From the NCBI RefSeq assembly GCF_900103345.1, contig NZ_LT629702.1:2728001-2792000 (forward strand): DNA of 64,000 nucleotides, in the 5' to 3' direction. The notes beneath the pieces are model-generated. The model worked only from the letters and a program-made list of their open reading frames with translations. It was not told the origin of the DNA and made no database searches. Below are positions 32,872 through 40,881 of the stretch, one piece after another (positions within the stretch are counted from its first letter, which is position 1; each line of letters opens with the position of its first letter). This DNA comes from Pseudomonas azotoformans. GTDB taxonomy: Bacteria; Pseudomonadota; Gammaproteobacteria; Pseudomonadales; Pseudomonadaceae. Made by a program: the position numbers and the translations under genes.

Positions 32872-33199
32872 AGGAAGTTGCCTTGTGGTTCACAGAAGAA
32901 GTGACCGGCAGTGTAGCGAAGGTTTTTCCTGCCCCCATCCACCATCAGAGTGATGAATGCCCCTGGCAAACCGTGGGCCGGGTCGGATGTTTGCGTATAG
33001 CCTAAGTTCAATATTTTTCAACTAATAGGTTTTAGTTGCGAGCGCATTAAAAGAAATAAACACGTTTGCGAAATGCTTTAAAAAAATACTGAATTTTCTA
33101 TGAAGGGCCACAGTCGGAGTTGTTAAGGCGTCCGTATTAATTACTCGGGCCTATCGTTAAACAACCGGTCTTTGCAGAAGGCCAATAAGGAAAAAAACC
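32872..33199. other. A+T-rich intergenic region between the SDR and DUF3309 genes
   Basis: A 328-bp divergent promoter region, markedly A+T-rich from 33001 to 33110. It must hold the leftward SDR promoter and the rightward DUF3309 promoter. I could not assign clear -35/-10 boxes, and no AlgU-type GAACTT box is visible. No repeat or RNA gene is recognised. Confidence 0.5.
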
Positions 33200-33352
33200 A
33201 TGAGCCTCATTCTGATCATTATCCTGATCCTGCTACTGGTCGGCGGTTTGCCAGTATTCCCTCACTCCCGCAACTGGGGTTATGGCCCGTCGGGTATCCT
33301 GGGCGTGGTGTTGGTGGTGCTGCTGGTGCTGTTGTTGCTCGGCCGCATATAA
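33200..33352 (+). CDS. DUF3309 small membrane protein
   Basis: A 50-residue hydrophobic peptide with two membrane segments (about residues 2-18 and 32-48) joined by PVFPHSRNWGYGPSG. That linker is the signature of the DUF3309 family, small proteins common in proteobacteria and often linked to stress conditions; the role is unknown. The ATG at 33200 has AAGGAAA at a good distance. It is too short for usual gene-length cut-offs and easily missed. It is followed by a REPIN and a bidirectional terminator. Confidence 0.88.
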   Translation: MSLILIIILILLLVGGLPVFPHSRNWGYGPSGILGVVLVVLLVLLLLGRI

Positions 33353-33362
33353 ACGCCACCCC

Positions 33363-33465
33363 CTGTAGGAGCGAGCTTGCTCGCGAAGGTCGTTAACGAT
33401 AACGCGGGCTTTCCGGATTAACGTGTTGTTCTAGAATTCTTCCGCGGGCAGGCCCGCTCCTACAG
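33363..33465. repeat. REPIN of the CTGTAGGAGCGAGC family
   Basis: Two inverted REP ends: CTGTAGGAGCGAGCTTGCTCGCG on the left and CCGCGGGCAGGCCCGCTCCTACAG on the right, about 55 bp apart. A relative lies at 63725-63828. Such non-autonomous doublets are mobilised by RAYT transposases, none of which is encoded here. The right copy has diverged (GGGCAGGCCC for GAGCAAGCTC). Confidence 0.85.
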
Positions 33466-33482
33466 TAAAACGCACAAAAAAA

Positions 33483-33502
33483 GAGGCCCTTTAAAGGGCC
33501 TC
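33483..33502. terminator. bidirectional rho-independent terminator
   Basis: GAGGCCCTTTAAAGGGCCTC is a perfect 20-bp palindrome flanked by seven A residues on the left and six T residues on the right. It works in both directions, closing the DUF3309 transcript and the leftward sulfatase gene that ends at 33521. Confidence 0.95.
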
Positions 33503-33520
33503 TTTTTTATGGCCGGTTAA

Positions 33521-35608
33521 TTAGTCCGGCTTGCCGTTGACCACACCGGCAGTGTTATCCAACAGACTCTTGGTAGCCGTCTGCAGGAACGACTCAAGTT
33601 TCTGCTTCAGCGCCGCCTCGTCCGGTGACTCGGGGATCACTTTACCGGTCGGGTTCGCGCCCAGTTCGTATTCCCACAACTTCGGTGGCATTTCCTTCGG
33701 CAGCACCAGAATGCGGTCTGCGGTCACCAGCGCCACGGTCTGATCGCTGCCCGATGGCTTGATCACGCCGAAACCTTTGTCGCCTTCCGGCAGGTTCAGC
33801 AGGTCACGGCCCCAGCACTGGTGCAGGGTATCGCCACCGAGGCGGCCCATGATGGTCGGCACGATGTCGATCTGGGTGCCTACGGTATGGTCACGCTCGC
33901 CGAACTTTTCCTGCATGCCTGGCGCGATCATCAGCATCGGCACGTTGAAACGGCCCAGGTCCATTTCGGTGATCTGCTGCTCGTTGCCGAAGCCATGGTC
34001 ACCGACAATGACGAACAGGGTTTCCTTGAAGTACGGCTCCTTGCGGGCCTTCTCAAAGAACTGGCCCAGGGCCCAGTCGGAGTAGCGCATGGCGGTCAAA
34101 TGCTCGTTGAGGCTGCCACGGTCGGTGACTTTCTCCACTGGCAATGGCGTCGGCAGCGCATACGGCGTGTGGTTGGACAGGGTTTGCAGCAACGCATAGA
34201 ACGGCTTGCCGCCTTCACGCGCCTTCAGCTCTTCCAGGCCACGGTTGAACATGTCCTGGTCGGAGACGCCCCACGTCGGGTCGGAGAACACCGGGTCGAC
34301 GAAGTCATTGCGACCGATGAAGTTGGTCATGCCCTGGTTGCTGAAGAAGCCCGACTGATTGTCCCAGGCGAAATCGCCGTTGTAGACATACACGTCGTCA
34401 TACTTGCGCGCGCTGAGCAACTGCGGCAGGCCCGACAGCTTGTGGCTGCCTTCGGGGGTCTGCATCAGGTATTCGAAGCCCGGCAGGTTCGGGAAGCACG
34501 CCATGGTGGCGAACATGCCCTGGTGGGTATGGGTGCCGTTGGAGAAGAAACGGTCGAACAGCAGGCCTTCTTTGGACAGTTTGTCGAAGTACGGCGTGAT
34601 GTTGCCTGGACGACCCAAGGCGCCGACCGAGTGACCGGCGAAGCTTTCCATCAGGATCACAACCACGTTCTTGATCGGCAGGGTCTTCTCGGCCGGCGGC
34701 ATGTAGTCGCGGCGCACGGCGGCGATGTCGGTATCCACCAGCTTCTCTTGCGGCAGCACCAGCATGTCACGCACGGTCTGGGTGGCCAGCGGCTGGTCGA
34801 GCGTGGCCTTCCAGACGTTGGAACGGTCTTCGCCGAAGCGGGCCTTGGCCGCGCCAATCAGTGACAAGGTGCCATTGAGGCCCAACTGGTTGGCGAAGTT
34901 GGAGTCGGTGGTGTAGACATCACCCCAACGCAGCGGCGGACCCTGGCGCAGGGTGCCACGGATGGCGACCACGGCGATCAGCAGGCAGACCACGAACACC
35001 GCGATGCGCGTGTACCAAGGCGCCACCTGGCGGGTGCCGATGCTGCCACCGCTGAACGGGCCACGGGGACGTGTGGCGCGGTCGGCACCTTTGAACGCCA
35101 TGCTCAGGATCAGCGTACCCACGGCCCAGGCCAGCAGGTAGCGCACTACCGGGAAACCGTACCAGAGCATGCTCATCACGGTCTTGGGGTCTTCCTTCAC
35201 ATACTGGAAGACCAGGCCGTTGAGGCGCTGGTGGAACTCGCGGTAGAAGTCCATTTCCATCAGGCCCAGGAACAGGGCAATGCTGGACGCGACGGTCAGC
35301 CACAGACGGAAGAACCCACGCGCGGCCATGGCGCGGACGCTGAACAGCGCCAGCAGCAGCGGGACCAACGCGTACATCACGAAGCGGATGTCAAAGCGCG
35401 TGCCATTGCCGAACGCTTCGAGGAAGGTCGAGGCCGGCGTGTCGAGGATCATTTCGCGGTTGTACACCAGCAGCGCCAGGCGCAGCAGGGAGAACATCAC
35501 CATCATGACCAGTGCGCAAAGCAGCGTGTACGCCAGATGGGATTTGACGGTCGGTTGCAGCAGGCGATTAGAAGCTCGCTGCTGACTCAGGGCGTCCGGG
35601 TTTGCCAT
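33521..35608 (-). CDS. LTA synthase-family membrane sulfatase/phosphotransferase
   Basis: A 695-residue inner-membrane protein with five N-terminal helices (about residues 27-48, 71-90, 97-118, 150-172, 200-225) and a large periplasmic alkaline-phosphatase-superfamily domain. Metal-site motifs are VVVILMESFAGHSVG, the nucleophile region NGTHTHQGMFATM (near residue 356), and VIVGDHGFGNEQ. This matches the LtaS/OpgB-like group, which in Gram-negatives transfers phosphoglycerol or phosphoethanolamine to periplasmic glucans or other glycans. The acceptor is not known here; OpgB-type phosphoglycerol transfer is one reasonable possibility. It is a single gene ending at a strong terminator. Confidence 0.85.
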   Translation of the reverse strand: MANPDALSQQRASNRLLQPTVKSHLAYTLLCALVMMVMFSLLRLALLVYNREMILDTPASTFLEAFGNGTRFDIRFVMYALVPLLLALFSVRAMAARGFFRLWLTVASSIALFLGLMEMDFYREFHQRLNGLVFQYVKEDPKTVMSMLWYGFPVVRYLLAWAVGTLILSMAFKGADRATRPRGPFSGGSIGTRQVAPWYTRIAVFVVCLLIAVVAIRGTLRQGPPLRWGDVYTTDSNFANQLGLNGTLSLIGAAKARFGEDRSNVWKATLDQPLATQTVRDMLVLPQEKLVDTDIAAVRRDYMPPAEKTLPIKNVVVILMESFAGHSVGALGRPGNITPYFDKLSKEGLLFDRFFSNGTHTHQGMFATMACFPNLPGFEYLMQTPEGSHKLSGLPQLLSARKYDDVYVYNGDFAWDNQSGFFSNQGMTNFIGRNDFVDPVFSDPTWGVSDQDMFNRGLEELKAREGGKPFYALLQTLSNHTPYALPTPLPVEKVTDRGSLNEHLTAMRYSDWALGQFFEKARKEPYFKETLFVIVGDHGFGNEQQITEMDLGRFNVPMLMIAPGMQEKFGERDHTVGTQIDIVPTIMGRLGGDTLHQCWGRDLLNLPEGDKGFGVIKPSGSDQTVALVTADRILVLPKEMPPKLWEYELGANPTGKVIPESPDEAALKQKLESFLQTATKSLLDNTAGVVNGKPD

Positions 35609-35897
35609 GTCGTTTCAGGACCCATTGGAAGTTTAAGTGACGAAGTAATGCAGTGGCGCGAATGGTGCCCGATCAACGGCGGCAAGGCTATTAATTACTG
35701 AACGTGCACCGGCGCTCCGCCTTTAGTGGCTCTTGAAATAGGGCCTTGGCAGGAAGATAAAGCCGGCGAATTGTCTTGGACGGGATGTGAAAATTGTGTG
35801 CAGCGAATATTTCGAAACACAAAATGAATTGAAGGGAAGAACCCTAGCCTGGCAGCTGCCGAGCCAGGGCTCGACAGCTGCCAGGTCGGGCGCACGA
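35609..35897. other. promoter region of the LtaS-like gene and 3' region of the PLDc_N gene
   Basis: A 289-bp non-coding stretch. It must carry the leftward promoter of the sulfatase gene near 35640-35720. A long near-perfect hairpin lies at 35848-35885. The part around 35780-35840 is A+T-rich. Nothing else is recognised. Confidence 0.45.
35848..35885 (-). terminator. long hairpin downstream of the PLDc_N gene, probable terminator
   Basis: An outer 11-bp perfect stem (CCTGGCAGCTG / CAGCTGCCAGG) and an inner 6-bp stem (CGAGCC / GGCTCG) are separated by a single C-A mismatch and closed by a 2-nt loop. It lies 12 bp after the stop codon of the leftward PLDc_N gene. The following minus-strand sequence has only short T runs (GGGTTCTTCCCTTC), so termination is probable rather than certain. 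Confidence 0.6.
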
Positions 35898-36089
35898 TCA
35901 GATCCGCACGTTACCCCTTGGCCCGGCAATCGCCCAGATGATCAGGCCCAGCACCGGCAGCAGCAGGATCAACAGGATCCACAACACCTTGGCGCCCGTG
36001 CTTGCGCCGCTTTTGAACACGTTGATGATCGCCCAGATATCCAGCGCGAGGATGATCAGCCCGATCAAGCTGTTAAAAGTGGAACCCAT
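35898..36089 (-). CDS. small PLDc_N-domain membrane protein
   Basis: A 63-residue peptide with two membrane helices (about residues 5-24 and 32-53) separated by INVFKSGASTGAKVLW. This is the phospholipase-D N-terminal (PLDc_N) domain found on its own, as in many small bacterial membrane proteins. It has no catalytic HKD motif and no known activity. The ATG at 36089 is chosen because TAGGAGCGACACC precedes it; an upstream ATG adding eight codons has no ribosome site. The nearest upstream gene on this strand ends 68 bp away. Confidence 0.82.
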   Translation of the reverse strand: MGSTFNSLIGLIILALDIWAIINVFKSGASTGAKVLWILLILLLPVLGLIIWAIAGPRGNVRI

Positions 36090-36156
36090 GGTGTCGCTCC
36101 TAAGTGAGGGCATGCCCTTGTAGGATAGTCAGCCCTGGCGGGGGTTCCGTTTTATT

Positions 36157-36687
36157 TCAGACGTGAACGGCCACTTTCAGCGCTTCCAGGGACGGTTCGC
36201 CCTTGATGCCCACTTCGGCGCACAGCTCCAGCACGCGCGGCAGGTCGTTGCCGTAGACCAGTACTGCCTGGATTTCGTCATCCAGCAGCTGGCTGAAGTT
36301 GAGCAGCACATAGCCGCCATCCTCGGGGCTGAGGGCGCTCATCTGGATCTGGATGCGGTTGAGTGCGGTCAGGTCTTCGGTCTTGGCCAGTTGCTTGGGC
36401 TTGAGGTTGAACGCCACGCCGGGGCCGAACGACGCGACGATCTGCGCGAACAGGTCGCCATAGGTGTCGGCCTGGAACAGTACGGTGTCCGGCAGGCTGC
36501 CGACCACCACCCACTCACCGAGTGGGATGGGGAAGGTGTCGTCGTAGTTGATATCCGGGTTGGCCGCCAGAAACGCGGCCGGGTCGGCGTAGGCCTGGGC
36601 CGCTTCATCGGCGATGCGCGCCACCTCGTCCTCGCCCATGACGCCGGCGCTGATTTTGCTGATGAGTTCGACGAGGGCGGTTTTCAT
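36157..36687 (-). CDS. conserved hypothetical protein (176 aa)
   Basis: I do not recognise this family. The 176-residue protein is acidic and soluble, with no signal peptide or membrane segment. The first 50 residues look helical (ELISKISAGVMGEDEVARI); the rest alternates predicted strands and helices (VVVGSLPDTVLFQAD, YVLLNFSQLLDDEIQAVLV), suggesting a compact alpha/beta fold of the kind seen in chaperone-like or adaptor proteins. No catalytic pattern stands out. It lies 42 bp downstream of the ankyrin gene on the same strand and is probably co-transcribed, so the two may act together. Confidence 0.7.
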   Translation of the reverse strand: MKTALVELISKISAGVMGEDEVARIADEAAQAYADPAAFLAANPDINYDDTFPIPLGEWVVVGSLPDTVLFQADTYGDLFAQIVASFGPGVAFNLKPKQLAKTEDLTALNRIQIQMSALSPEDGGYVLLNFSQLLDDEIQAVLVYGNDLPRVLELCAEVGIKGEPSLEALKVAVHV

Positions 36688-36729
36688 GGGAATGGTCCTG
36701 TAGCGGGCTGGCTTTTGAGGGCGCGTAGC

Positions 36730-37245
36730 CTACACCAGTTTCTGCAACTGCGCCGCCGTATCCACCGCGCCCATGGTCTGCGCGGCAGCCAGTGCGGTGG
36801 CGCCATTGGCGTCGGTGGCCTTGGGGTTAGCGCCCTGGCCCAGCAGGTAATCGACCATCTCGACGCGGTTGAACATCGCCGCCATCATCAACGCCGTACG
36901 GCCATCGGAAGACGCGGCATCCACCGGCGCGCCCCCTTCGATCAGCGCCTTGACCACGTCCAGGTTGCCCTTGAACGCTGCACCGGCCATCGGCAGCTGG
37001 TTCTTGTCGTTGGCGATCTGCGGATCGGCCTTGAACTCCAGCAGCACTTTTACCGCCTCGGCGTGGCCGTGGTAGGCCGCGAGCATCAGCAAGGTGTCGC
37101 CGTTATGGTTGCGAAAGTTGGCCGGCAAGCCCTTGGCCAGCAGCGCAGCGAGCATGGCGGCGTCGCCTTTACGGGCAACGTCGAAGACCTGCTCGGCAAA
37201 TTCGGCGGCTTCGTCTTCGGTCATTTGTTTGGCTTGGTCTGACAT
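36730..37245 (-). CDS. ankyrin-repeat protein
   Basis: A 171-residue protein with about four ankyrin repeats (residues 30-165); typical units are GDTLLMLAAYHGHAEAVKVL and GRTALMMAAMFNRVEMVDYL. There is no signal peptide, so it is cytoplasmic, unlike the periplasmic AnkB found next to catalase genes. Ankyrin repeats bind partner proteins; the likely partner is the product of the gene 42 bp downstream. The ATG has GGAGCCCCACATG-type spacing upstream. Bacterial ankyrin proteins can be host-directed, but nothing here points to secretion. Confidence 0.88.
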   Translation of the reverse strand: MSDQAKQMTEDEAAEFAEQVFDVARKGDAAMLAALLAKGLPANFRNHNGDTLLMLAAYHGHAEAVKVLLEFKADPQIANDKNQLPMAGAAFKGNLDVVKALIEGGAPVDAASSDGRTALMMAAMFNRVEMVDYLLGQGANPKATDANGATALAAAQTMGAVDTAAQLQKLV

Positions 37246-37355
37246 GTGGGGCTCCTTGTCTGGTGCTTTATATGGCGCCCAGTGTCGCGAGGGAGTTCCC
37301 CCCTGTCATGGCTTTTTTGTCAAAAGCAGCCATAGGCAGAATCAATAGCGCTCCT

Positions 37356-39182
37356 TTAATAGCGGAAATGCCCACCCTGGATCTGCGCCAGCAACTGCCC
37401 GGTGACTGGCACATAACTGTCCGACCCCGGCAGCCAGGCATAGACCGGGTCATTGCCGGCCTTGTCCGGGTCGAAGGCCTCCTCCTTGAGCCGCACCTTC
37501 TGGTATTTGAAGGTGCCGGTGGTTTCCATCTTCACCTTGATGCGCAGGAACAACGGCACGGCATAGTGCGGCAACTGGCCATGAGCGAATTGCAGCAACT
37601 CGCGCATGTCCAGGGCAGCCAGCGATTCGCTCGGGGTGATGGCGACCATGCCAGCACGGCCGTTGGTGTTTTCGATTTCCACGCCATAGGCCACGACTTC
37701 GGCGATCTGCGGGTGTTGCAGCAGGATGTTCTCCACTTCGGTGGTGGAGACGTTTTCACCCTTCCAGCGATAGGTGTCGCCCAGGCGGTCGACAAACTGT
37801 GCATGGCCAAAGCCGATGCTGCGCACCAGGTCGCCGGTATTGAAGTAGCGGTCGCCCTTCTCGAACACATCCGTGAGGATCACCTTGCGGTTTTTCTCCG
37901 GGTCGGTGTAACCGTCATAGGGCGACTTTTCATCGATCCTGGCCAGCAACAAGCCCTGCCCGCCGGTCTTCACTTTATGCATGAAACCATCACTGCCACG
38001 GATCGGCTCACCGCTGTCGTGGGCATAGTCCACCAACGCCCAGTGTTGCAGGCAAAAGCCGACGGTGTTGTCGAAATTCAATATGTTGGTGAAACCGATA
38101 TTACCGTCGCTGGCGGCATACAACTCACAGACATGCTCCACGCCGTAACGCGCCTTGAACTGCGCCCACACACCAGGACGCAGGCCATTGCCAACCATCT
38201 TGGTCACGCGGTGGTCACGGTCGTTTCCGGTGGCCGGCTGATCGAGCAGATAGCGGCACAATTCGCCGACATAGCCGAGGGTGGTCGCCTTGAATTTGCG
38301 CGCATCCTCCCAGAACTGGCTGGCGCTGAACTTGCGCCGGATAGCGAACCCGGACGCGCCGACAATCGCCGAGCCCCAGCACACGCAGAGGCCGGTGGCG
38401 TGGTACAGCGGCAGGGTGCAATAAAGAACATCCTCCGGCCCCATGTCCAGCGCAATGCTGCCGAAGCTGACAGCGGTCTTGGTCCAGCGACCATGTTTCA
38501 TGATGCCGGCCTTGGGCAGCCCGGTCGTGCCGGAGGTGTAGATATAGAAGCAGGGGTCGTTGAAGAAAATCTGCGCGGTACTCGGCGGGTTGTCCACCGG
38601 GCATTCGGCGCTGGCTGCCACCAGGTCACAATAACCGTCGGGCAGCGCATTGGCTTGCTGGTCCGCGACAAACCAGGTCCGTTCCACAGGAATGCTCACC
38701 TGCTCACGTACCGCGTCATAAGAAGCCACCAGTTCCGCACCGGCCACAATCGCCACCGGGTTCACCAGGTTGAGGCTGTGCAGCAGCGCCGCCTGGGTTT
38801 GCGCGGTATTGAGCATCGCGCAGATGCCGCCCAACTTGGCCACGGCCAGCACGCTCAGCAGCAACTCGGGACGGTTTTCAATAAAGATCGCCACCACGTC
38901 GCCCTTGCCGATGCCCTGGGCTTGCAGATGGTGGGCCATGCGGTTGGCCTGTTGGTTGGCTTCGCTGTAGCTGAGCACGCGGTCGCCGTACAACAAGGCT
39001 GTGCCATCCGGGTTACGCAGGGTGGCTTGTTCAAAATGCCAGCCCAGGCCACAGGGCTGCGCAGGGTCGGTGACATTGGCGGCCCGCATGCCGCGCACCA
39101 CGCGAGGCAAAGCGCGAACAATGGCCGGCACCTTACGTAGCATCATGCCCCAGGTGATCATGTCGTTTTGCGCGTGGCTCAT
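37356..39182 (-). CDS. long/very-long-chain acyl-CoA synthetase (FATP-like)
   Basis: A 608-residue adenylate-forming enzyme that activates fatty acids to acyl-CoA. The AMP-binding motif is YIYTSGTTGLPKAGIMKHGR (about residue 205); the FATP/very-long-chain signature is GDTYRWKGENVSTTEVE (about 475), followed by the hinge and C-terminal domain with GTFKYQKVRLKEE near the catalytic Lys region. This is the FATP/ACSVL branch rather than the FadD1/FadD2 pair of Pseudomonas. The ATG at 39182 has AAAAAGGACG upstream. It is a single gene, divergent from a DUF3509 gene, with 352 bp of A+T-rich DNA between. Confidence 0.9.
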   Translation of the reverse strand: MSHAQNDMITWGMMLRKVPAIVRALPRVVRGMRAANVTDPAQPCGLGWHFEQATLRNPDGTALLYGDRVLSYSEANQQANRMAHHLQAQGIGKGDVVAIFIENRPELLLSVLAVAKLGGICAMLNTAQTQAALLHSLNLVNPVAIVAGAELVASYDAVREQVSIPVERTWFVADQQANALPDGYCDLVAASAECPVDNPPSTAQIFFNDPCFYIYTSGTTGLPKAGIMKHGRWTKTAVSFGSIALDMGPEDVLYCTLPLYHATGLCVCWGSAIVGASGFAIRRKFSASQFWEDARKFKATTLGYVGELCRYLLDQPATGNDRDHRVTKMVGNGLRPGVWAQFKARYGVEHVCELYAASDGNIGFTNILNFDNTVGFCLQHWALVDYAHDSGEPIRGSDGFMHKVKTGGQGLLLARIDEKSPYDGYTDPEKNRKVILTDVFEKGDRYFNTGDLVRSIGFGHAQFVDRLGDTYRWKGENVSTTEVENILLQHPQIAEVVAYGVEIENTNGRAGMVAITPSESLAALDMRELLQFAHGQLPHYAVPLFLRIKVKMETTGTFKYQKVRLKEEAFDPDKAGNDPVYAWLPGSDSYVPVTGQLLAQIQGGHFRY

Positions 39183-39378
39183 GGGAACGTCCTTTTTCTT
39201 ATTGTGCGTAAACCTTGCAGAAAAGTACGTCAGGCCCTCTTCGGCTGTACACGCAGGATTTGAAAAGTTTTGTATCCCGATAAGCGAGCGCTAAAAAAAG
39301 GAATTTAGCCAGCCAAGGGCAGTCTTTATGAGGAGTGAAGCGCCTGCTCGAGCGTGCATAGCCACGCAAAATGCAGGA

Positions 39379-39399
39379 TGCATGATGGCCATTCATGCA
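39379..39399. promoter_or_regulatory. 21-bp inverted repeat, candidate upstream activator site
   Basis: TGCATGA and TCATGCA flank TGGCCAT, giving a dyad of 7 + 7 bp with a near-symmetrical centre. It lies about 74 bp upstream of the -24 element of a candidate sigma-54 promoter, the usual position of an enhancer-binding protein site, and also about 200 bp upstream of the divergent acyl-CoA synthetase gene. The binding protein is unknown. Confidence 0.45.
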
Positions 39400-39472
39400 A
39401 ATTGCACGAATCCGAAAATCTTGAATTCTTATAAGATGTTGATTTATAACGATATTTATTTAAACCATTAGC

Positions 39473-39487
39473 TGGCACAATCACTGC
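39473..39487 (+). promoter_or_regulatory. candidate sigma-54 promoter of the DUF3509 gene
   Basis: TGGCACAATCACTGC has the invariant GG-N10-GC spacing and the full TGGCAC -24 box; the -12 box is CTGC instead of TTGC. It ends 47 bp before the ATG at 39535. The rest of the 352-bp gap (39183-39534) is A+T-rich and, apart from the dyad at 39379-39399, shows nothing I can name. Confidence 0.55.
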
Positions 39488-39534
39488 ACCTATCTCTCCA
39501 TGCTTGCCAACTTGAGCCAACGGAGCTGATAGAC

Positions 39535-39813
39535 ATGAGCCTGATCCAAGATAAATTCGCTTCAGTATTCTCCAACTACGATGTCACCACCCAGCCTCGT
39601 CCAGACGGCGGCATCCTGCTGACCCTGCGCAACAGCGAGGGTAAACAGGTCAAGCGTTCGATCTCTTACCAGCAATTGCACACTGCCGACCAGCTGACAT
39701 GGGTTATCAGCGCCATTCGCCGCGACCTGGCAGAACAGGCCAGCGAGCTGCCGCAGATTTCGATGCTGCAAAGCCAGAACCGCTTTGCCTTGCCGACCTA
39801 CCACTCGGCTTAA
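39535..39813 (+). CDS. DUF3509 domain protein
   Basis: A 92-residue soluble protein of the DUF3509 family, which is essentially restricted to Pseudomonas; several paralogues occur per genome. The recognisable pattern is a strand-rich N-terminus (YDVTTQPRPDGGILLTLRNS) followed by a helix (QLTWVISAIRRDLAEQA). No function is established. The ATG follows AACGGAGCTGATAGAC. A candidate sigma-54 promoter lies upstream and a strong bidirectional terminator downstream, so it is a single-gene unit. Confidence 0.88.
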   Translation: MSLIQDKFASVFSNYDVTTQPRPDGGILLTLRNSEGKQVKRSISYQQLHTADQLTWVISAIRRDLAEQASELPQISMLQSQNRFALPTYHSA

Positions 39814-39830
39814 GCTCCAGATACCCAAAA

Positions 39831-39859
39831 GGGCCGCGACGCCTCTAGCGTCGCGGCCC
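39831..39859. terminator. bidirectional rho-independent terminator
   Basis: GGGCCGCGACGC / GCGTCGCGGCCC form a perfect 12-bp stem with a CTCTA loop, AAAA on the left and TTTTT on the right. It separates the convergent DUF3509 gene (ends 39813) and LuxR-type gene (ends 39872). Confidence 0.95.
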
Positions 39860-39871
39860 TTTTTCATGGGT

Positions 39872-40141
39872 TCAACACAGCCCTTGGCGGCTGGCTTCAT
39901 TGACGGCCTGTACCCGATTGGTCACTTCCAGCTTGCAGTAGATATTGCGCAGGTGGAACTTCACGGTTGCTTCAGACGTAGCGCGTATCTGGCTGATCTC
40001 CCAGACGGTCTTGCCTTCCGAAGCCCAGCGCAGGATTTCCAACTCCGCTGGCGTCAGGGCCTTGCCCGCCAGGTTCAAACGTCGCCTGATTGCATTAGGC
40101 ACTGAATACGGCGGTAGATACGATTCCTTGGGGCCGCTCAT
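39872..40141 (-). CDS. LuxR-type HTH protein lacking a sensor domain
   Basis: An 89-residue protein consisting almost only of the GerE/LuxR DNA-binding domain (about residues 25-86: LTPAELEILRWASEGKTVWE then TSEATVKFHLRNIYCKL). There is no receiver, autoinducer-binding or PAS domain. The ATG at 40141 is chosen for GGAGAGG 5-9 nt upstream, which shows that the short form is a real gene and not a 3' fragment; 24 upstream codons are rejected. Small LuxR-type regulators of this kind act without a known ligand. It is alone, downstream of the acireductone-dioxygenase-like gene on the same strand. Confidence 0.85.
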   Translation of the reverse strand: MSGPKESYLPPYSVPNAIRRRLNLAGKALTPAELEILRWASEGKTVWEISQIRATSEATVKFHLRNIYCKLEVTNRVQAVNEASRQGLC

Positions 40142-40350
40142 TAGATCCTCTCCTTTTTCTGGCTCATGCCGCACCACCTTCGGATTCCTCCTATTGACAG
40201 GTGACATAAACATTGATGCCGCAGAGGGTTACATAACGAATGGTATTAAGGCGCAGGCCCGCGCATAAACATCCGAGCCTTACAGAAGTTTAAGTTTCTT
40301 CCCACAGCAACTTCCAACCTTCAGGGGTTGTAGTTTTTGATAAGTGGGGA

Positions 40351-40881
40351 TTAGTCGTCGAGGCCGGGAAAACGACTGGCAATATCGTCCTCGGTGAACT
40401 CCGGTGTACATTCTTCAGCCGTATTGCACAGGCGCAGCGTGACAAAGTGCGGGTTCTCACCCATGTCAATCCAGTGCGCCATACCGGCCGGGATCACCAA
40501 CAGGTCGTTTTTCTCACAGCGCACGGCGTATACGTAATCGCCTATGTGCAGGGAAAACAGCCCCTGGCCAGCAATGATGAACCGTACGGTATCCTCGCTG
40601 TAGCGGCGCTCAGCAAGAAAACCCGCACGCACTTCGGCCTTCTGGAGATGATCCTCCGTCACCTTGAGCACACGCGCATCTGCGTAGCCCAAGGCCTGAA
40701 TCTGCGCCTGGTACGCCGCAATCAATTGCGCATCTGTGGCCCCCTTCTCGATGGGGACAGGCTGCCAACGCTCAAAACGCACGCCGTGCTCGGCCAGGGT
40801 CGCAGCAATATCCTCGTAGTGGGTGAGGACCTTGTTCGGGGTGTCTGGTGAAGCAACGGAGTAGACGGCGACATAGCTCAT
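40351..40881 (-). CDS. acireductone dioxygenase-like cupin lacking metal ligands
   Basis: A 176-residue protein plainly homologous to acireductone dioxygenase (MtnD), which oxidises the acireductone of the methionine salvage pathway. Family segments NKVLTHYEDIAATLAEHGVR, VYAVRCEKNDLLVIPAG and HWIDMGENPHFVTLRL are well kept. The metal-binding motif, normally EHxHSEDEVRF, reads ERRYSEDTVRF: the first His is Arg, the second is Tyr and the Glu is Thr. Only the last ligand His (AHWID) remains. It should not bind Ni/Fe in the usual way and is probably not a working dioxygenase. The mtnB and mtnC genes that accompany mtnD in P. aeruginosa are absent. The ATG overlaps the MFS stop by 4 bp. It could be a decaying remnant or a re-used cupin. 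Confidence 0.82.
   Translation of the reverse strand: MSYVAVYSVASPDTPNKVLTHYEDIAATLAEHGVRFERWQPVPIEKGATDAQLIAAYQAQIQALGYADARVLKVTEDHLQKAEVRAGFLAERRYSEDTVRFIIAGQGLFSLHIGDYVYAVRCEKNDLLVIPAGMAHWIDMGENPHFVTLRLCNTAEECTPEFTEDDIASRFPGLDD

Noticed and set aside
36157..36687. DUF2170/YjfI family assignment for the 176-residue protein
   Set aside because: The motifs I remember for that family do not line up, so it was left unnamed.
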